The position numbers and the translations under genes were made by a program. 64,000 bases of DNA from Nonomuraea thailandensis (GTDB lineage: Bacteria > Actinomycetota > Actinomycetes > Streptosporangiales > Streptosporangiaceae), in assembly GCF_024172165.1 (NCBI RefSeq), contig NZ_JAMZEB010000002.1, positions 8,344,501-8,408,500 of the forward strand. The letters run 5' to 3'. Below the pieces are notes generated by a model. It was not told the origin of the DNA, made no database searches, and was given only the letters and a program-made list of their open reading frames with translations. Positions within the stretch are counted from its first letter, which is position 1. The number at the start of each line of letters is the position of its first letter. Shown here piece by piece: positions 7,548 to 16,234 of the stretch.

Positions 7548-8560
7548 GGACGTTGCGGATCCCGGGGCTGGCGCTGCGCGTCCACGTGCGGGCCTGCGTG
7601 GTGATCGGCTGCCTGCTCGCGGCGAGCGCCGCGCTCGCCCTGGTGGCGCTGAGCACCGGCTCGGCCCTGTCCACGGGCGACGCGCTGCGGACGCTCTTCG
7701 GGTACGGCGACGCCGCCACCGAGCTGGTCGTCTACACGTTGCGGGCGCCCCGGGTGCTGCTGGCCCTGCTCGTCGGGGCGGCGCTGGGCGCCGGCGGGGC
7801 GGTGGTGCAGAGCCTGTCGCGCAACCCGCTGGGCAGCCCGGACATCATCGGCGTGAACGCGGGAGCCGCCGCCGGAGCCGTCCTGATGATCCTCGTCCTC
7901 GGGTCCGAGACCGGGCAGGGCGTCTCGCTGGGGGCGCTGGCGTGCGGGCTGGCGGCGGGGCTGCTGGTGTACGCGCTGTCCTTCAGGCGGGGCGTCAAGG
8001 GGACGCGGCTGGTGCTGGTCGGGGTGGGGGTGACGGCGATGCTGCACTCGCTGATCGCGTACCTGCTGACCCGGGCCGACCTGTACGAGTCGCAGGGCGC
8101 CAAGGTGTGGCTGATCGGAAGCCTCGCGGGGGCGAACTGGGACCGGGTCTGGCCCGTGGCGCTGGCCGTCGCGGCAGGGCTGCCGGTCGCGCTGGGGCTG
8201 AGCCGGTCCGCCGCGCTGATGGAGATGGGGGACGCCGCGGCGGGCGCGCTGGGCCTGCGGGTGGAGCGGCTGCGGCTGGTGCTGCTGCTGGTCGCGGTCG
8301 GGCTGTCCGGGGTGGCGGTGTCCAGCGCGGGGCCCGTCGGGTTCGTGGCGCTGGCGGCCCCGCAGCTCGCCAGGCGCGTCACCCGGGCGCCCGGTCCCGG
8401 GATCGGCTCGTCGGCCGCCATGGGGGCCCTGTTGCTGGCGGCCGCCGACCTGGTGGCCCAGCGGCTGCCCACGCCCGGCCAGCTTCCCGTGGGAGTGCTG
8501 ACCGGGGGGCTCGGCGGGCTGTACCTGGCCTGGCTGCTGTACCGGGAGTGGCGCCGTTAG
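7544..8560 (+). CDS. FecCD-family siderophore ABC permease (second subunit)
   Basis: Partner permease of 338 residues, starting at the GTG that overlaps the previous stop (GTGA), so translation is coupled. It has the same architecture: LRAPRVLLALLVGAALGAGG, QSLSRNPLGSPDIIGVNAGA, a run of membrane helices, and the GPVGFVALAAPQ coupling loop near the C-terminus. Together the two permeases make the channel for the ferric siderophore delivered by the lipoprotein at 9525-10508. Its TAG stop overlaps the stop of the convergent esterase gene by four bases (8557-8560), leaving no room for a terminator between them. Confidence 0.92.
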   Translation: MRTLRIPGLALRVHVRACVVIGCLLAASAALALVALSTGSALSTGDALRTLFGYGDAATELVVYTLRAPRVLLALLVGAALGAGGAVVQSLSRNPLGSPDIIGVNAGAAAGAVLMILVLGSETGQGVSLGALACGLAAGLLVYALSFRRGVKGTRLVLVGVGVTAMLHSLIAYLLTRADLYESQGAKVWLIGSLAGANWDRVWPVALAVAAGLPVALGLSRSAALMEMGDAAAGALGLRVERLRLVLLLVAVGLSGVAVSSAGPVGFVALAAPQLARRVTRAPGPGIGSSAAMGALLLAAADLVAQRLPTPGQLPVGVLTGGLGGLYLAWLLYREWRR

Positions 8561-9525
8561 CGGGGCAGGGCGGCGAAGGCGGTGATGAGGGCGTCGGCGA
8601 GCTCGTTGCGCCAGCAGTAGCGGTCGTGCCCGCCCGCGTACGTGCGGAACGTGCTCGCCTCCCCCAGCCGCTCCCGCAGCCGCTCCGTCGGCCCCGTCAG
8701 GGCCCATTCGTCGGTGCCGACCTGAAGGTGCACGGTGGGTGGCGCGGTGCCGGACAGCTCGCTCGTGAGCCACTCCGGTGAAGGGCCGTTGGGCCACCAG
8801 AACGAGCCCGACTGCGACACCGCCGCCACGAACCGGTCGGGCCGGCGGTGGGCGGCGTAGACGGCCGCCAGCCCGCCGAAGCTCTGCCCGGCGATCACGG
8901 TCGCCCCTTCGTACGGCAGCGCGTCCACGAACTCGGGGTCGCAGGTGAGCCGCCGCGCCCGATCGGGCCCCGACTCCACCAGCCAGGCCGTGACCGGGGG
9001 CAGCGCCCCCGCCTCGATGAGGTTGTCGAGCATGACCGGCAGGTCGTCCGCCCAGTGCTCGCCGTCCAGCACGACGAGCGTGGCGCGCGGCGGGCGTAGC
9101 GGGTCGTAGCGCCACCCGACGGGGTGGCGGGTGAGCTCGTGCCGCGGCTCGCCGCCCGGGGCGAGCCAGGGCGACGGCGGGGCGGTCTCCGCGATCGAGA
9201 AGCCCTGCCAGACCCGCGGGTTGAGCGGGTCGGTGAGCGGGGCGCCGTCCACGGACAGCCGGTACGAGGCACGCCAGCCGGCCGGCACCAGGTACGTGCG
9301 GTGCCACAGGTCGCCGGTGCGCTCCATCAGCGCGGCGTCGGTGTCATGGGTCAGCTTGTTGGCCAGCACCCGCACCTCCGCCGCCTGCCCGCGCCACGAG
9401 AACGTCACGGCCCGGTGGCCGGCGTCCACCTCGGTCACCAGAGGCGAGACGTCCAGGTCGAGCGTGGGAGCGGGCAGGGTCTGCGGAGGTGCGGGCCTGG
9501 GGACCCGCGGCGGGAGATCGCGCAT
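8557..9525 (-). CDS. Enterochelin esterase-like ferric-siderophore hydrolase
   Basis: Cytoplasmic alpha/beta hydrolase of 322 residues in the Fes family, which cleave the ester backbone of imported ferric tris-catechol siderophores to release iron. The N-terminal beta-rich Fes domain includes HRAVTFSWRG and the DPLNPR segment; the esterase-D fold follows, with nucleophile Ser in IAGQSFGGLA and the C-terminal His in AGGHDRYCWRNEL. No signal peptide is seen. The ATG at 9525 shares its first base with the stop of the binding-protein gene (TGATG), so the two are co-translated. An esterase here suggests that a trilactone or other ester-linked siderophore is the cargo. Confidence 0.88.
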   Translation of the reverse strand: MRDLPPRVPRPAPPQTLPAPTLDLDVSPLVTEVDAGHRAVTFSWRGQAAEVRVLANKLTHDTDAALMERTGDLWHRTYLVPAGWRASYRLSVDGAPLTDPLNPRVWQGFSIAETAPPSPWLAPGGEPRHELTRHPVGWRYDPLRPPRATLVVLDGEHWADDLPVMLDNLIEAGALPPVTAWLVESGPDRARRLTCDPEFVDALPYEGATVIAGQSFGGLAAVYAAHRRPDRFVAAVSQSGSFWWPNGPSPEWLTSELSGTAPPTVHLQVGTDEWALTGPTERLRERLGEASTFRTYAGGHDRYCWRNELADALITAFAALPR

Positions 9526-10508
9526 CAGGAGAACTGCTGCTCGATCCGGCCGAGGATGTTGGAGGCGCTGTAGTAGTCGATGCGGAAGGCGTCGGCTCCC
9601 AGGTCGTAGACCCGCTCGCCGGTGACCGCGGGCAGGTCCTTCCACAGGGCCTTGGCCTCGGTGGCGGCGATCTGCTCGGCGCTGTGACCGGCGAAGAAGA
9701 GCGAGCTGTCGCCGAAGGCCTTGATGACGTTCTCCTGGGAGATGTTCACGATGTCCTTGCGGCCGCCGCCCTCCTTGCTGGACTCGGCGGCCAGGGCCAC
9801 GTCCACCGGGTGCAGCTTGAAGCCGAGCGCGGTGAGCAGGCCGCCCTGGGCGGAGGCCTCGGTGAAGACCGGGATGTCGGTGTTGTTGTCGCGCAGGATG
9901 ACGGCGTCCTCGGCGGGAAGCTTGATCTTGGTCTTGACCTCGGCGACGCGCTCGTCGTAGTCGGCGACGACCTTGGCGGCGTTGGCCTCGAGGCCGAGCG
10001 CCTGGCCGAGCTTGGTGCTCAGCTCCTGCCAGGTCACGTTGTCGTGCCGGAACAGGATGGTCGGCGCGACGGCCTTGAGCTGGTCGTAGACCTTGGCGGT
10101 GCTGTCGGCGCCGGAGGCGCTGCCGACGATGAGGTCGGGCTTGGCCGCGATGACCTTCTCGATGTCGGCCTCGTAACCCTGGTACAGCACGGTCACGCCG
10201 GCCTTGGCGGCCGCGTCGGACCACTGCTTGAAGAAGCCGTTGGCGTCGGTGATGGGGCCGGGCGGGGTCGCCTGGGAGGACACGACGGGGGCGCCGATCG
10301 CGAGCAGCTGGCCGGTCATCGTGACGCTGGTGGACACGATGCGCTTCGGTGTGGCGGGCACCTCGGTCGTGCCGGCCTCGTGCTGCACCGTACGTGTCGG
10401 GCCGCTCTGCGCCGAGGCCCCGGCGGCCTCCTCGCCGCCGGACCCGCACGCGGTGAGGCTGACCGCCGCCAGGAGCGCCGCGAGGCCGGCGCGGATGAGG
10501 GATGCCAC
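9525..10508 (-). CDS. FepB/FhuD-type siderophore-binding lipoprotein
   Basis: Extracytoplasmic solute-binding protein of 327 residues, class III (helical-backbone) fold. Signal peptide with lipobox SLTAC (Cys21) for membrane anchoring. After a Gly/Ala-rich linker comes the typical start GTTEVPATPKRIVSTS. Later GYEADIEKVIAAKPDLIVGS and the C-terminal AFRIDYYSASNILGRIEQQ match the family. GTG at 10508 with TTGGAG six bases upstream is the start. It is the first gene of a binding-protein/esterase operon and faces the fecCD pair. Iron boxes lie immediately upstream at 10521-10559. Confidence 0.92.
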   Translation of the reverse strand: MASLIRAGLAALLAAVSLTACGSGGEEAAGASAQSGPTRTVQHEAGTTEVPATPKRIVSTSVTMTGQLLAIGAPVVSSQATPPGPITDANGFFKQWSDAAAKAGVTVLYQGYEADIEKVIAAKPDLIVGSASGADSTAKVYDQLKAVAPTILFRHDNVTWQELSTKLGQALGLEANAAKVVADYDERVAEVKTKIKLPAEDAVILRDNNTDIPVFTEASAQGGLLTALGFKLHPVDVALAAESSKEGGGRKDIVNISQENVIKAFGDSSLFFAGHSAEQIAATEAKALWKDLPAVTGERVYDLGADAFRIDYYSASNILGRIEQQFS

Positions 10509-10520
10509 ATCAACTCCAAG

Positions 10521-10559
10521 TTAGGTATGCCTAATTTCAATTAGGGCAGCCTAACCTAA
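10521..10559 (-). promoter_or_regulatory. Tandem iron boxes upstream of the siderophore-binding lipoprotein
   Basis: TTAGGGCAGCCTAACCTAA (10541-10559) matches 16 of 19 iron-box positions. A second, weaker element TTAGGTATGCCTAATTTCA begins at 10521 and includes the palindrome-like core TTAGGTATGCCTAA. The pair sits 13-50 bp upstream of the GTG start at 10508. Cooperative binding of a DtxR-family iron repressor is the natural reading. Confidence 0.8.
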
Positions 10560-10639
10560 CCCTTAGGTGAGTCCGCCGAGGGGTGCGCCCGCCGCTGAAC
10601 GCGCTCTCTCGGGTAACCCGGATCGTTATTTAACCTCCG

Positions 10640-10689
10640 TTGACAGCAGCATGTGAGCACCGGGACTCTCATGAGAGAGCGCTCTCTCA
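10640..10689 (+). promoter_or_regulatory. Promoter and CebR-type operator of the beta-glucoside operon
   Basis: TGAGAGAGCGCTCTCTCA (10672-10689) is a perfect 18-bp palindrome with the central CG of LacI-family operators. Its core is related to the CebR/CelR site TGGGAGCGCTCCCA (about 10 of 14 positions). TTGACA at 10640-10645 is a good -35, with a weak -10 GACTCT 18 bp on, so the operator covers the start region. A half-site copy GCGCTCTCTC lies at 10601-10610. The likely ligand is the LacI-family protein at 15189. Confidence 0.8.
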
Positions 10690-10724
10690 CCAGATCCTGC
10701 AAGCCTGACCCAGGAGGGTTTCCC

Positions 10725-12029
10725 ATGGCCCCTCGCATTCGGCGGCTCGGCCTGCCGTTGCTCACCGCGTCCGTTCTCGCCCTGGCGACGGCGTGCGGCG
10801 GAGGAGGCGGCGGCGGAGGCGACACCGCCACCGAGTCGAGCGCCAAGCCCGGAGAGAAGATCAAGCTGACGGTCGACCTGTTCGGTGACTTCGGCTTCAA
10901 GCCGCTCTACGAGGAATACAAGAAGACCCACCCGAACATCGAGATCGTCGAGAACGTCACGCAGTTCAACGACCACCACAGCAACCTGGTCAAGCGGCTG
11001 GCCACGAACGCCGGCGCGGGGGACGTCGCGGCGGTCGAGGTGGGCTACATCAGCACGTTCACCGCGCAGCCGGGCAAGTTCACCGACCTCAAGCAGTACG
11101 GGCTCGACAAGCGCCAGGCCGACTACCTCGACTGGAAGTGGCAGCAGGGCCTGAGCAAGGACGGCGCGCAGGTCCTCGGCCTCGGCACCGACGTGGGCGG
11201 GCTGGCCATGTGCTACCGCAAGGACCTGTTCAAGAAGGCGGGGCTGCCCGAGGACCGCGAGGAGGTGTCGGCGCTCTGGCCGACCTGGGAGCAGTACATC
11301 GAGACGGGCAAGAAGTTCGCCGGGGCGAACGTGGCCGGCGCCAAGTTCGTGGACTCCCCCGGTGAGATCTTCCGCGCCATGGTCAACCAGGCGCCCGTCG
11401 GCCTGTACGACGCCCAGGACAACATCATCGTCGACTCCAACCCCGACGTGAAGAAGGCCTGGGACCTGTCGAACCGGCTCACCGCCGACGGCCTGACCGC
11501 CAAGCTGGCCGCCTTCTCGCCACCGTGGAACACCGGCTTCGCCAAGGGCTCGTTCGCCACGATCATCTGCCCGGCCTGGATGACCGGCTTCATCCAGGAG
11601 CAGGCCAAGGACTCGGCCGGCAAGTGGGACATCGCCAACGTGCCCGGCGGCTCCGGCAACAGCGGCGGCTCACACCTGATGGTGCCCAAGCAGAGCAAGC
11701 ACCCCAAGGAGGCGGCCGAGCTGATCGACTTCCTCACCTCCAAGGAGAACCAGGCCAAGGTCTTCAAGGAGGAGGGCACGTTCCCGTCCATCCCGGCCCT
11801 GTACGACGACCCGTCGATCCAGAACTTCACCAAGCCGTTCTTCGGCGACGCCCCCATCGGCAAGATCTACTCCGACGCCGCCAAGGCGCTCAAGCCGCAG
11901 CACCTCGGGCCCAAGGAGGCCGACGTGCGCACGGCCATCGGCAACGGCCTCGGCCGCGTGGAGCAGGGCAAGCAGACGCCGGACGAGGCGTGGGCCCAGG
12001 TGCTCGAGGACGTCAAGAAGATCAAATGA
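10725..12029 (+). CDS. cebE: CebE-like cellobiose/oligosaccharide-binding lipoprotein
   Basis: ABC solute-binding lipoprotein of 434 residues. Signal peptide with lipobox ATAC, then a Gly-rich linker, then KIKLTVDLFGDFGFKPLYEE. The segments GLGTDVGGLAMCYRKDLF and KGSFATIICPAWMTGFIQ closely resemble CebE of Streptomyces, as I recall that protein. AGGAGG lies seven bases before ATG 10725; an upstream in-frame start at 10653 would cover the operator and is rejected. It is first in a five-gene operon, binding protein, two permeases, GH1 glucosidase, repressor, whose order matches cebEFG-bglC with cebR. The ligand is probably cellobiose or cello-oligosaccharides; other beta-glucosides are possible. 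Confidence 0.83.
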   Translation: MAPRIRRLGLPLLTASVLALATACGGGGGGGGDTATESSAKPGEKIKLTVDLFGDFGFKPLYEEYKKTHPNIEIVENVTQFNDHHSNLVKRLATNAGAGDVAAVEVGYISTFTAQPGKFTDLKQYGLDKRQADYLDWKWQQGLSKDGAQVLGLGTDVGGLAMCYRKDLFKKAGLPEDREEVSALWPTWEQYIETGKKFAGANVAGAKFVDSPGEIFRAMVNQAPVGLYDAQDNIIVDSNPDVKKAWDLSNRLTADGLTAKLAAFSPPWNTGFAKGSFATIICPAWMTGFIQEQAKDSAGKWDIANVPGGSGNSGGSHLMVPKQSKHPKEAAELIDFLTSKENQAKVFKEEGTFPSIPALYDDPSIQNFTKPFFGDAPIGKIYSDAAKALKPQHLGPKEADVRTAIGNGLGRVEQGKQTPDEAWAQVLEDVKKIK

Positions 12030-12988
12030 GCACCCTTCCCCTCGCGGTCACGCGACGGCGTAGGCGCAGCGTGCGGCACACCCTCGACGTGAGGGTGTCG
12101 CCGTACGCCTACGTGGCCCCGTTCTTCCTGCTGTTCTGCGCCTTCGGCCTGTTCCCGCTGGTCTACACGGCCTGGGTGAGCCTGCACGAGTGGACGCTGC
12201 TGTCCGAGACGCAGGAGTTCGTCGGGCTCGGCAACTACTCGACGCTGCTCGCCGACGCCTACTTCTGGAACGCCACCTTCAACACCCTGTCCATCGGCGT
12301 GTTGTCGACCGTGCCGCAGCTCGCGCTGGCCATCTGGCTGGCGCACCTGCTCAACCGGCGGCTGCGGTTCCAGACGCTGTTCCGGATCTCCCTGCTGCTG
12401 CCGAACGTCACGAGCGTGGTGGCGGTCGTGGTGATCTTCAGTCAACTCTTCGGCCGGGACTTCGGGCTGATCAACTGGATGCTGTCCTGGTTCGGGGTCG
12501 GCCAGATCGACTGGGCGGCCGGCACGGCCAGCTCACACGTCGCCCTCTCAGTGATGATCATGTGGCGCTGGACCGGCTACAACGCGCTGATCTTCCTGGC
12601 CGCCATGCAGGCGGTGCCGCGCGAGCTGTACGAGGCCGCGACCCTGGACGGCGCGAGCAACTTCACCCAGCTCCGCCGGATCACGATCCCGATGATCCGC
12701 CCGACGATCATCTTCGTGGTCATCGTCTCCACGATCGGCGCCATGCAGATCATCGCCGAGCCCATGCTGTTCGGGCAGAGCAGCGGCGGCGGTGGCGGCA
12801 TCGCCACGGGCGGCCCCGACCGCCAGTTCCAGACGCTGGCGCTGTTCGTCTACGAGCAGGGCTTCGCGAACTCGACGTTCGACTTCGGCTACGCCTCGGC
12901 GGCGTCGTGGCTGATGTTCGTGGCCGTGGTGGTCGTCGCCGGGATCAACTTCCTGATCACCCGCAAGGTGAAGGGAGGTCTGGTGTGA
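12026..12988 (+). CDS. cebF: CebF-like sugar ABC permease
   Basis: MalF-type permease of 320 residues and about six membrane helices, first at YAYVAPFFLLFCAFGLFPLVYTAW. The EAA loop ELYEAATLDGASNFTQLRRITIP near residue 200 contacts the ATPase subunit. Starts at an ATG overlapping the upstream stop (ATGA), so coupled to the binding protein. A Gly-rich loop GQSSGGGGGIATGG lies between the last helices. No ATPase is encoded in the operon; in Streptomyces, carbohydrate importers of this class share the MsiK ATPase encoded elsewhere, and the same is inferred here. Confidence 0.87.
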   Translation: MSTLPLAVTRRRRRSVRHTLDVRVSPYAYVAPFFLLFCAFGLFPLVYTAWVSLHEWTLLSETQEFVGLGNYSTLLADAYFWNATFNTLSIGVLSTVPQLALAIWLAHLLNRRLRFQTLFRISLLLPNVTSVVAVVVIFSQLFGRDFGLINWMLSWFGVGQIDWAAGTASSHVALSVMIMWRWTGYNALIFLAAMQAVPRELYEAATLDGASNFTQLRRITIPMIRPTIIFVVIVSTIGAMQIIAEPMLFGQSSGGGGGIATGGPDRQFQTLALFVYEQGFANSTFDFGYASAASWLMFVAVVVVAGINFLITRKVKGGLV

Positions 12989-13788
12989 GACTGCGATACC
13001 TCACCCTGACCGCGGTGGGCTTCTTCTCGGCGTTCCCGCTCTACTACAGCGTCGTGGTGGCCTCCAGGCACAACTCCGCGCTGGCCGAGGTGCCGCCGCC
13101 GCTGATCCCGGGCGGGAACTTCTTCGCCAACGTCTCCCGGGTCTTCGACACCGTGCCGTTCGGGCTGGCGCTGGCCAACTCGTTCATCGTGGCGGGGTCG
13201 ATCTCGATCGCGGTGATGTTCTTCTCGACGCTGGCCGGGTTCGCCTTCGCCAAGCTGAAGTTCAGGGGCAGGAACATCATGCTGGTGATCACGGTCGCGA
13301 CCATGATGGTCCCCGCCCAGCTCGGCATCATCCCGCTCTACATGCTCATGGTGAAGCTGGAGTGGACCGGCACCAACTACGCGCTGATCGTGCCCGCGCT
13401 GGTCAACGCGTTCGGCGTGTTCTTCATGACGCAGTACCTCTCGCGCGCCCTGCCCACCGAGCTGCTGGAGGCCGGGCGGGTGGACGGCTGCACCACGTGG
13501 GGGTTGTTCTGGCACGTCGTGCTGCCCGCCGCGCGGCCGGCGGCGGCGGTGCTGGGCATGCTGACGTTCATGTCGGCCTGGAACGACTACTTCTGGCCGC
13601 TGGTCGTGCTCAGCCCGGACAATCCGACCGTCCAGGTGGCGCTGTCGACCCTGGCCAGCGGGTACGTCAACGACTACGTGCTCGGCCTGGCGGGAACGGC
13701 GATCGGGACCCTGCCGCTCGTGGCCGTCTTCGCCCTGTTCGGCAAGCAAATCATCGGTGGAATCATGCAAGGAGCTGTTAAGGGATGA
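12985..13788 (+). CDS. cebG: CebG-like sugar ABC permease
   Basis: MalG-type partner permease of 267 residues beginning at the GTG that overlaps the previous stop. Helices begin at YLTLTAVGFFSAFPLYYSVVV; MMVPAQLGIIPLYMLM and the EAA loop LLEAGRVDGCTTWGLFWHVVLP are present. The length is slightly short for the family (270-300) but no domain is missing. With the preceding permease it forms the membrane channel for the sugar bound by the lipoprotein at 10725. Its stop overlaps the GH1 start by four bases (ATGA). Confidence 0.87.
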   Translation: MRLRYLTLTAVGFFSAFPLYYSVVVASRHNSALAEVPPPLIPGGNFFANVSRVFDTVPFGLALANSFIVAGSISIAVMFFSTLAGFAFAKLKFRGRNIMLVITVATMMVPAQLGIIPLYMLMVKLEWTGTNYALIVPALVNAFGVFFMTQYLSRALPTELLEAGRVDGCTTWGLFWHVVLPAARPAAAVLGMLTFMSAWNDYFWPLVVLSPDNPTVQVALSTLASGYVNDYVLGLAGTAIGTLPLVAVFALFGKQIIGGIMQGAVKG

Positions 13789-15155
13789 TCTTTCCCGAGG
13801 ACTTCGTCTGGGGTGCCGCCACGGCCTCCTACCAGATCGAGGGGGCGGTCAAGGAGGACGGGCGGGGCCAGTCGATCTGGGACACCTTCTCCCACACCCC
13901 CGGGAACGTGGCCGACGGCGACACCGGCGACGTGGCCTGCGATCACTATCACCGCTTCCGTGACGACATCGGGCTGATGCGCGAGCTGCGGCTGGGTGCC
14001 TACCGGTTCTCGGTGGCCTGGCCGCGCATCCAGTCGGACGGTGAGGGCTCGGTCAACCCCCGCGGCCTGGCGTTCTACGACAAGCTCGTAGATGAACTAC
14101 TAGCCGCCGAAATTTCGCCTTATGTCACGCTTTATCACTGGGACCTCCCTCAAGCCCTCGAAGACCGCGGCGGCTGGACGAACCGCGACACCGCCTACCG
14201 CTTCGCCGACTACGCCGAGGCCGTCCACGCCAAGCTGGGCGACCGCGTATCCGACTGGGCCACGCTGAACGAGCCGTGGGTGGCCGCCTTCCTCGGCTAC
14301 GGCAACGGCGTGCACGCGCCGGGCCGCCGCCGCCCGGCCGACGCCATGCGCTCGGCCCACCACCTGCTGCTCGGCCACGGGCTGGCGGCCAGGCGGCTGC
14401 GCGAGGCTGGCGCGCGCAGCATCATGCTGGTCGTCAACTCCTCCCCGGTGCTCACCCCCGCCCAGGTCAACGACCCGTCGGCGGTGCCCAGCGAGGCGGA
14501 CGCGGCCTCGGCGCACCGCATCCACACGCTGCTGACCAGGCAGTTCCTCGACCCGGCCGTGTACGGGACGTACCCCGAGGAGGTGCTGGACGCGGCGGCC
14601 CGCAACGGCGGGACCGATCACATCCAGGACGGCGACCTGGAGCTGATCAACGCCCCCATCGACCTCGTCGGCGTCAACTACTACAACCCGTGCGTGGTCG
14701 AGTCGGGCCCCGGGCTGCCGGCCGACGCCGCGTGGCCGGGCTCGGAGAACGTGCGGTTCGCCACGGCGGACGCGCCCACGACGGCGATGGGCTGGCCGAT
14801 CGTGCCGGACGGGCTGTCGAGGCTGCTCGTCCGGCTCTCCCAGGACTATCCCCAGGTCGGCCTCATGGTGACCGAGAACGGCGCGGCCTTCGACGACGTC
14901 GTGCAGGACGGCCGGGTGCACGACGACGAGCGGGTGGCGTACCTGGACGGGCATCTGCGCGAGGTGCACCGGGCCATCGAGGCGGGCGCGGACCTGCGGG
15001 GCTACCTGGTGTGGTCGCTGCTCGACAACTTCGAGTGGGCCGAGGGTTACCGGCGGCGCTTTGGCATCGTGCACGTGGACTACGCGACGCAGGAGCGGGT
15101 GCCCAAGGACAGCGCGCTGTGGTACCGGGACGTGATCGGCAGGAACGGCCTGTAG
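13785..15155 (+). CDS. bglC: GH1 beta-glucosidase
   Basis: Intracellular family-1 glycoside hydrolase of 456 residues, normal length. It hydrolyses imported cellobiose or related beta-glucosides to glucose by the retaining mechanism. Acid/base Glu163 in TLNEPW and nucleophile Glu364 in MVTENGAAF are both present, as are the substrate-site features DFVWGAATASYQIEGA, YHWDLPQAL and WSLLDNFEWAEGY. No signal peptide. Translationally coupled to the permease gene. A short stretch (14088-14162) uses codons rare in the neighbourhood (GTA, GAA, CTA CTA, ATT, TAT, CTT) inside an otherwise GC-rich frame. Confidence 0.94.
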   Translation: MIFPEDFVWGAATASYQIEGAVKEDGRGQSIWDTFSHTPGNVADGDTGDVACDHYHRFRDDIGLMRELRLGAYRFSVAWPRIQSDGEGSVNPRGLAFYDKLVDELLAAEISPYVTLYHWDLPQALEDRGGWTNRDTAYRFADYAEAVHAKLGDRVSDWATLNEPWVAAFLGYGNGVHAPGRRRPADAMRSAHHLLLGHGLAARRLREAGARSIMLVVNSSPVLTPAQVNDPSAVPSEADAASAHRIHTLLTRQFLDPAVYGTYPEEVLDAAARNGGTDHIQDGDLELINAPIDLVGVNYYNPCVVESGPGLPADAAWPGSENVRFATADAPTTAMGWPIVPDGLSRLLVRLSQDYPQVGLMVTENGAAFDDVVQDGRVHDDERVAYLDGHLREVHRAIEAGADLRGYLVWSLLDNFEWAEGYRRRFGIVHVDYATQERVPKDSALWYRDVIGRNGL

Positions 15156-15188
15156 ATTCTTGGACGTGCTCTCCCTCCTGGTGCAGAC

Positions 15189-16184
15189 ATGAGACGCCCG
15201 ACCCTTGAGGCGGTCGCCGCCCGCGCGGGCGTTTCGCGCGCCACCGCCTCCCGGGTGGTCAACGGTCAGACGACGGTGGCGCCGCACATCCGCGACGCCG
15301 TGCTGCGCGCGATCGACGAGCTGGGCTACGTTCCCAACTCCGCCGCGCGCAGCCTGGTCACCCAGCGCACCGACTCCGTGGCCCTGGTCGTCAGCGAGCC
15401 GGGCACCCGGGTCTTCTCCGAGGACCCGCTGTTCTCCACGGCGATCAGGTCCGCCTCGGTGGAGCTGGAGGCGATCAACAAGCAGGTCGTGCTGATGCTC
15501 GCGTCCTCGCCCAAGAGTCACGCCAGGGTGGAGCGTTACATCTCCGGCGGCCACGTCGACGGCGTGATGCTGCTGTCGATGCACGGCGCCGACCCGCTGC
15601 CGGCCGCGCTGTCGCGGCTGCGCGTGCCGGTCGTCTCGTACGGGCGGCCGGCCGTGCCGGTGGACATCCCGTTCGTCGACAACGACAACGTCGGCGGGGC
15701 CGAGGCCGGGGTGCGGCGCCTGGTGGAGACGGGGCGGCGCAGGATCGCCACCATCGCCGGGCCACAGGACATGATCGCCGGCCAGGACCGGCTGTCCGGC
15801 TACCGCAACGTGCTGCGCGACTCCGACCGCCGCTCGATCGTGGCGGTGGGCGACTTCACCCGCGAGTCGGGCGCGGTCGCGATGCGCCAGCTCCTCGGCG
15901 ACGATCCGGCGCTGGACGCCGTGTTCGTGGCCAACGACCTGATGGCGGTCGGGGCGTTGCAGTCGCTGCGGCAGGCCGGGCGGCGGGTGCCCGACGACGT
16001 GGCGGTGGTGGGCTTCGACGACATCGAGGCGGCCAAATACACCGAGCCGCCGCTGACGACGCTCCGGCATCCGGTCGTCGAGCAGGCGGCGGCCATGGTC
16101 AGGCTGCTGCTCAACCTGTTCGAGGGCGGGCCGAGCGAGCCGATCATCCTGCCCACGGAGTTGGTGATCAGGGAGTCGGCCTAG
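15189..16184 (+). CDS. cebR: LacI-family repressor, CebR-like
   Basis: Transcriptional repressor of 331 residues. N-terminal LacI DNA-binding domain TLEAVAARAGVSRATASRVVNGQ with the hinge helix NSAARSLVTQRTDSVALVV; the periplasmic-binding-protein-like sensor follows (DNVGGAEAGVRRLVETG, PDDVAVVGFDDIEAAKYTEP, LTTLRHPV). It lies 33 bp after the glucosidase and is probably in the same operon. The 18-bp palindrome at 10672 has the form bound by CebR-type proteins, so autoregulation of the whole operon, relieved by cellobiose, is the inference. The start is ATG 15189; no strong ribosome site is visible. Confidence 0.88.
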   Translation: MRRPTLEAVAARAGVSRATASRVVNGQTTVAPHIRDAVLRAIDELGYVPNSAARSLVTQRTDSVALVVSEPGTRVFSEDPLFSTAIRSASVELEAINKQVVLMLASSPKSHARVERYISGGHVDGVMLLSMHGADPLPAALSRLRVPVVSYGRPAVPVDIPFVDNDNVGGAEAGVRRLVETGRRRIATIAGPQDMIAGQDRLSGYRNVLRDSDRRSIVAVGDFTRESGAVAMRQLLGDDPALDAVFVANDLMAVGALQSLRQAGRRVPDDVAVVGFDDIEAAKYTEPPLTTLRHPVVEQAAAMVRLLLNLFEGGPSEPIILPTELVIRESA

Positions 16185-16234
16185 CCGATCTGGCAAATAA
16201 TCATGGTGCTGCCCCCCATCGAAGGGAACCGCAC

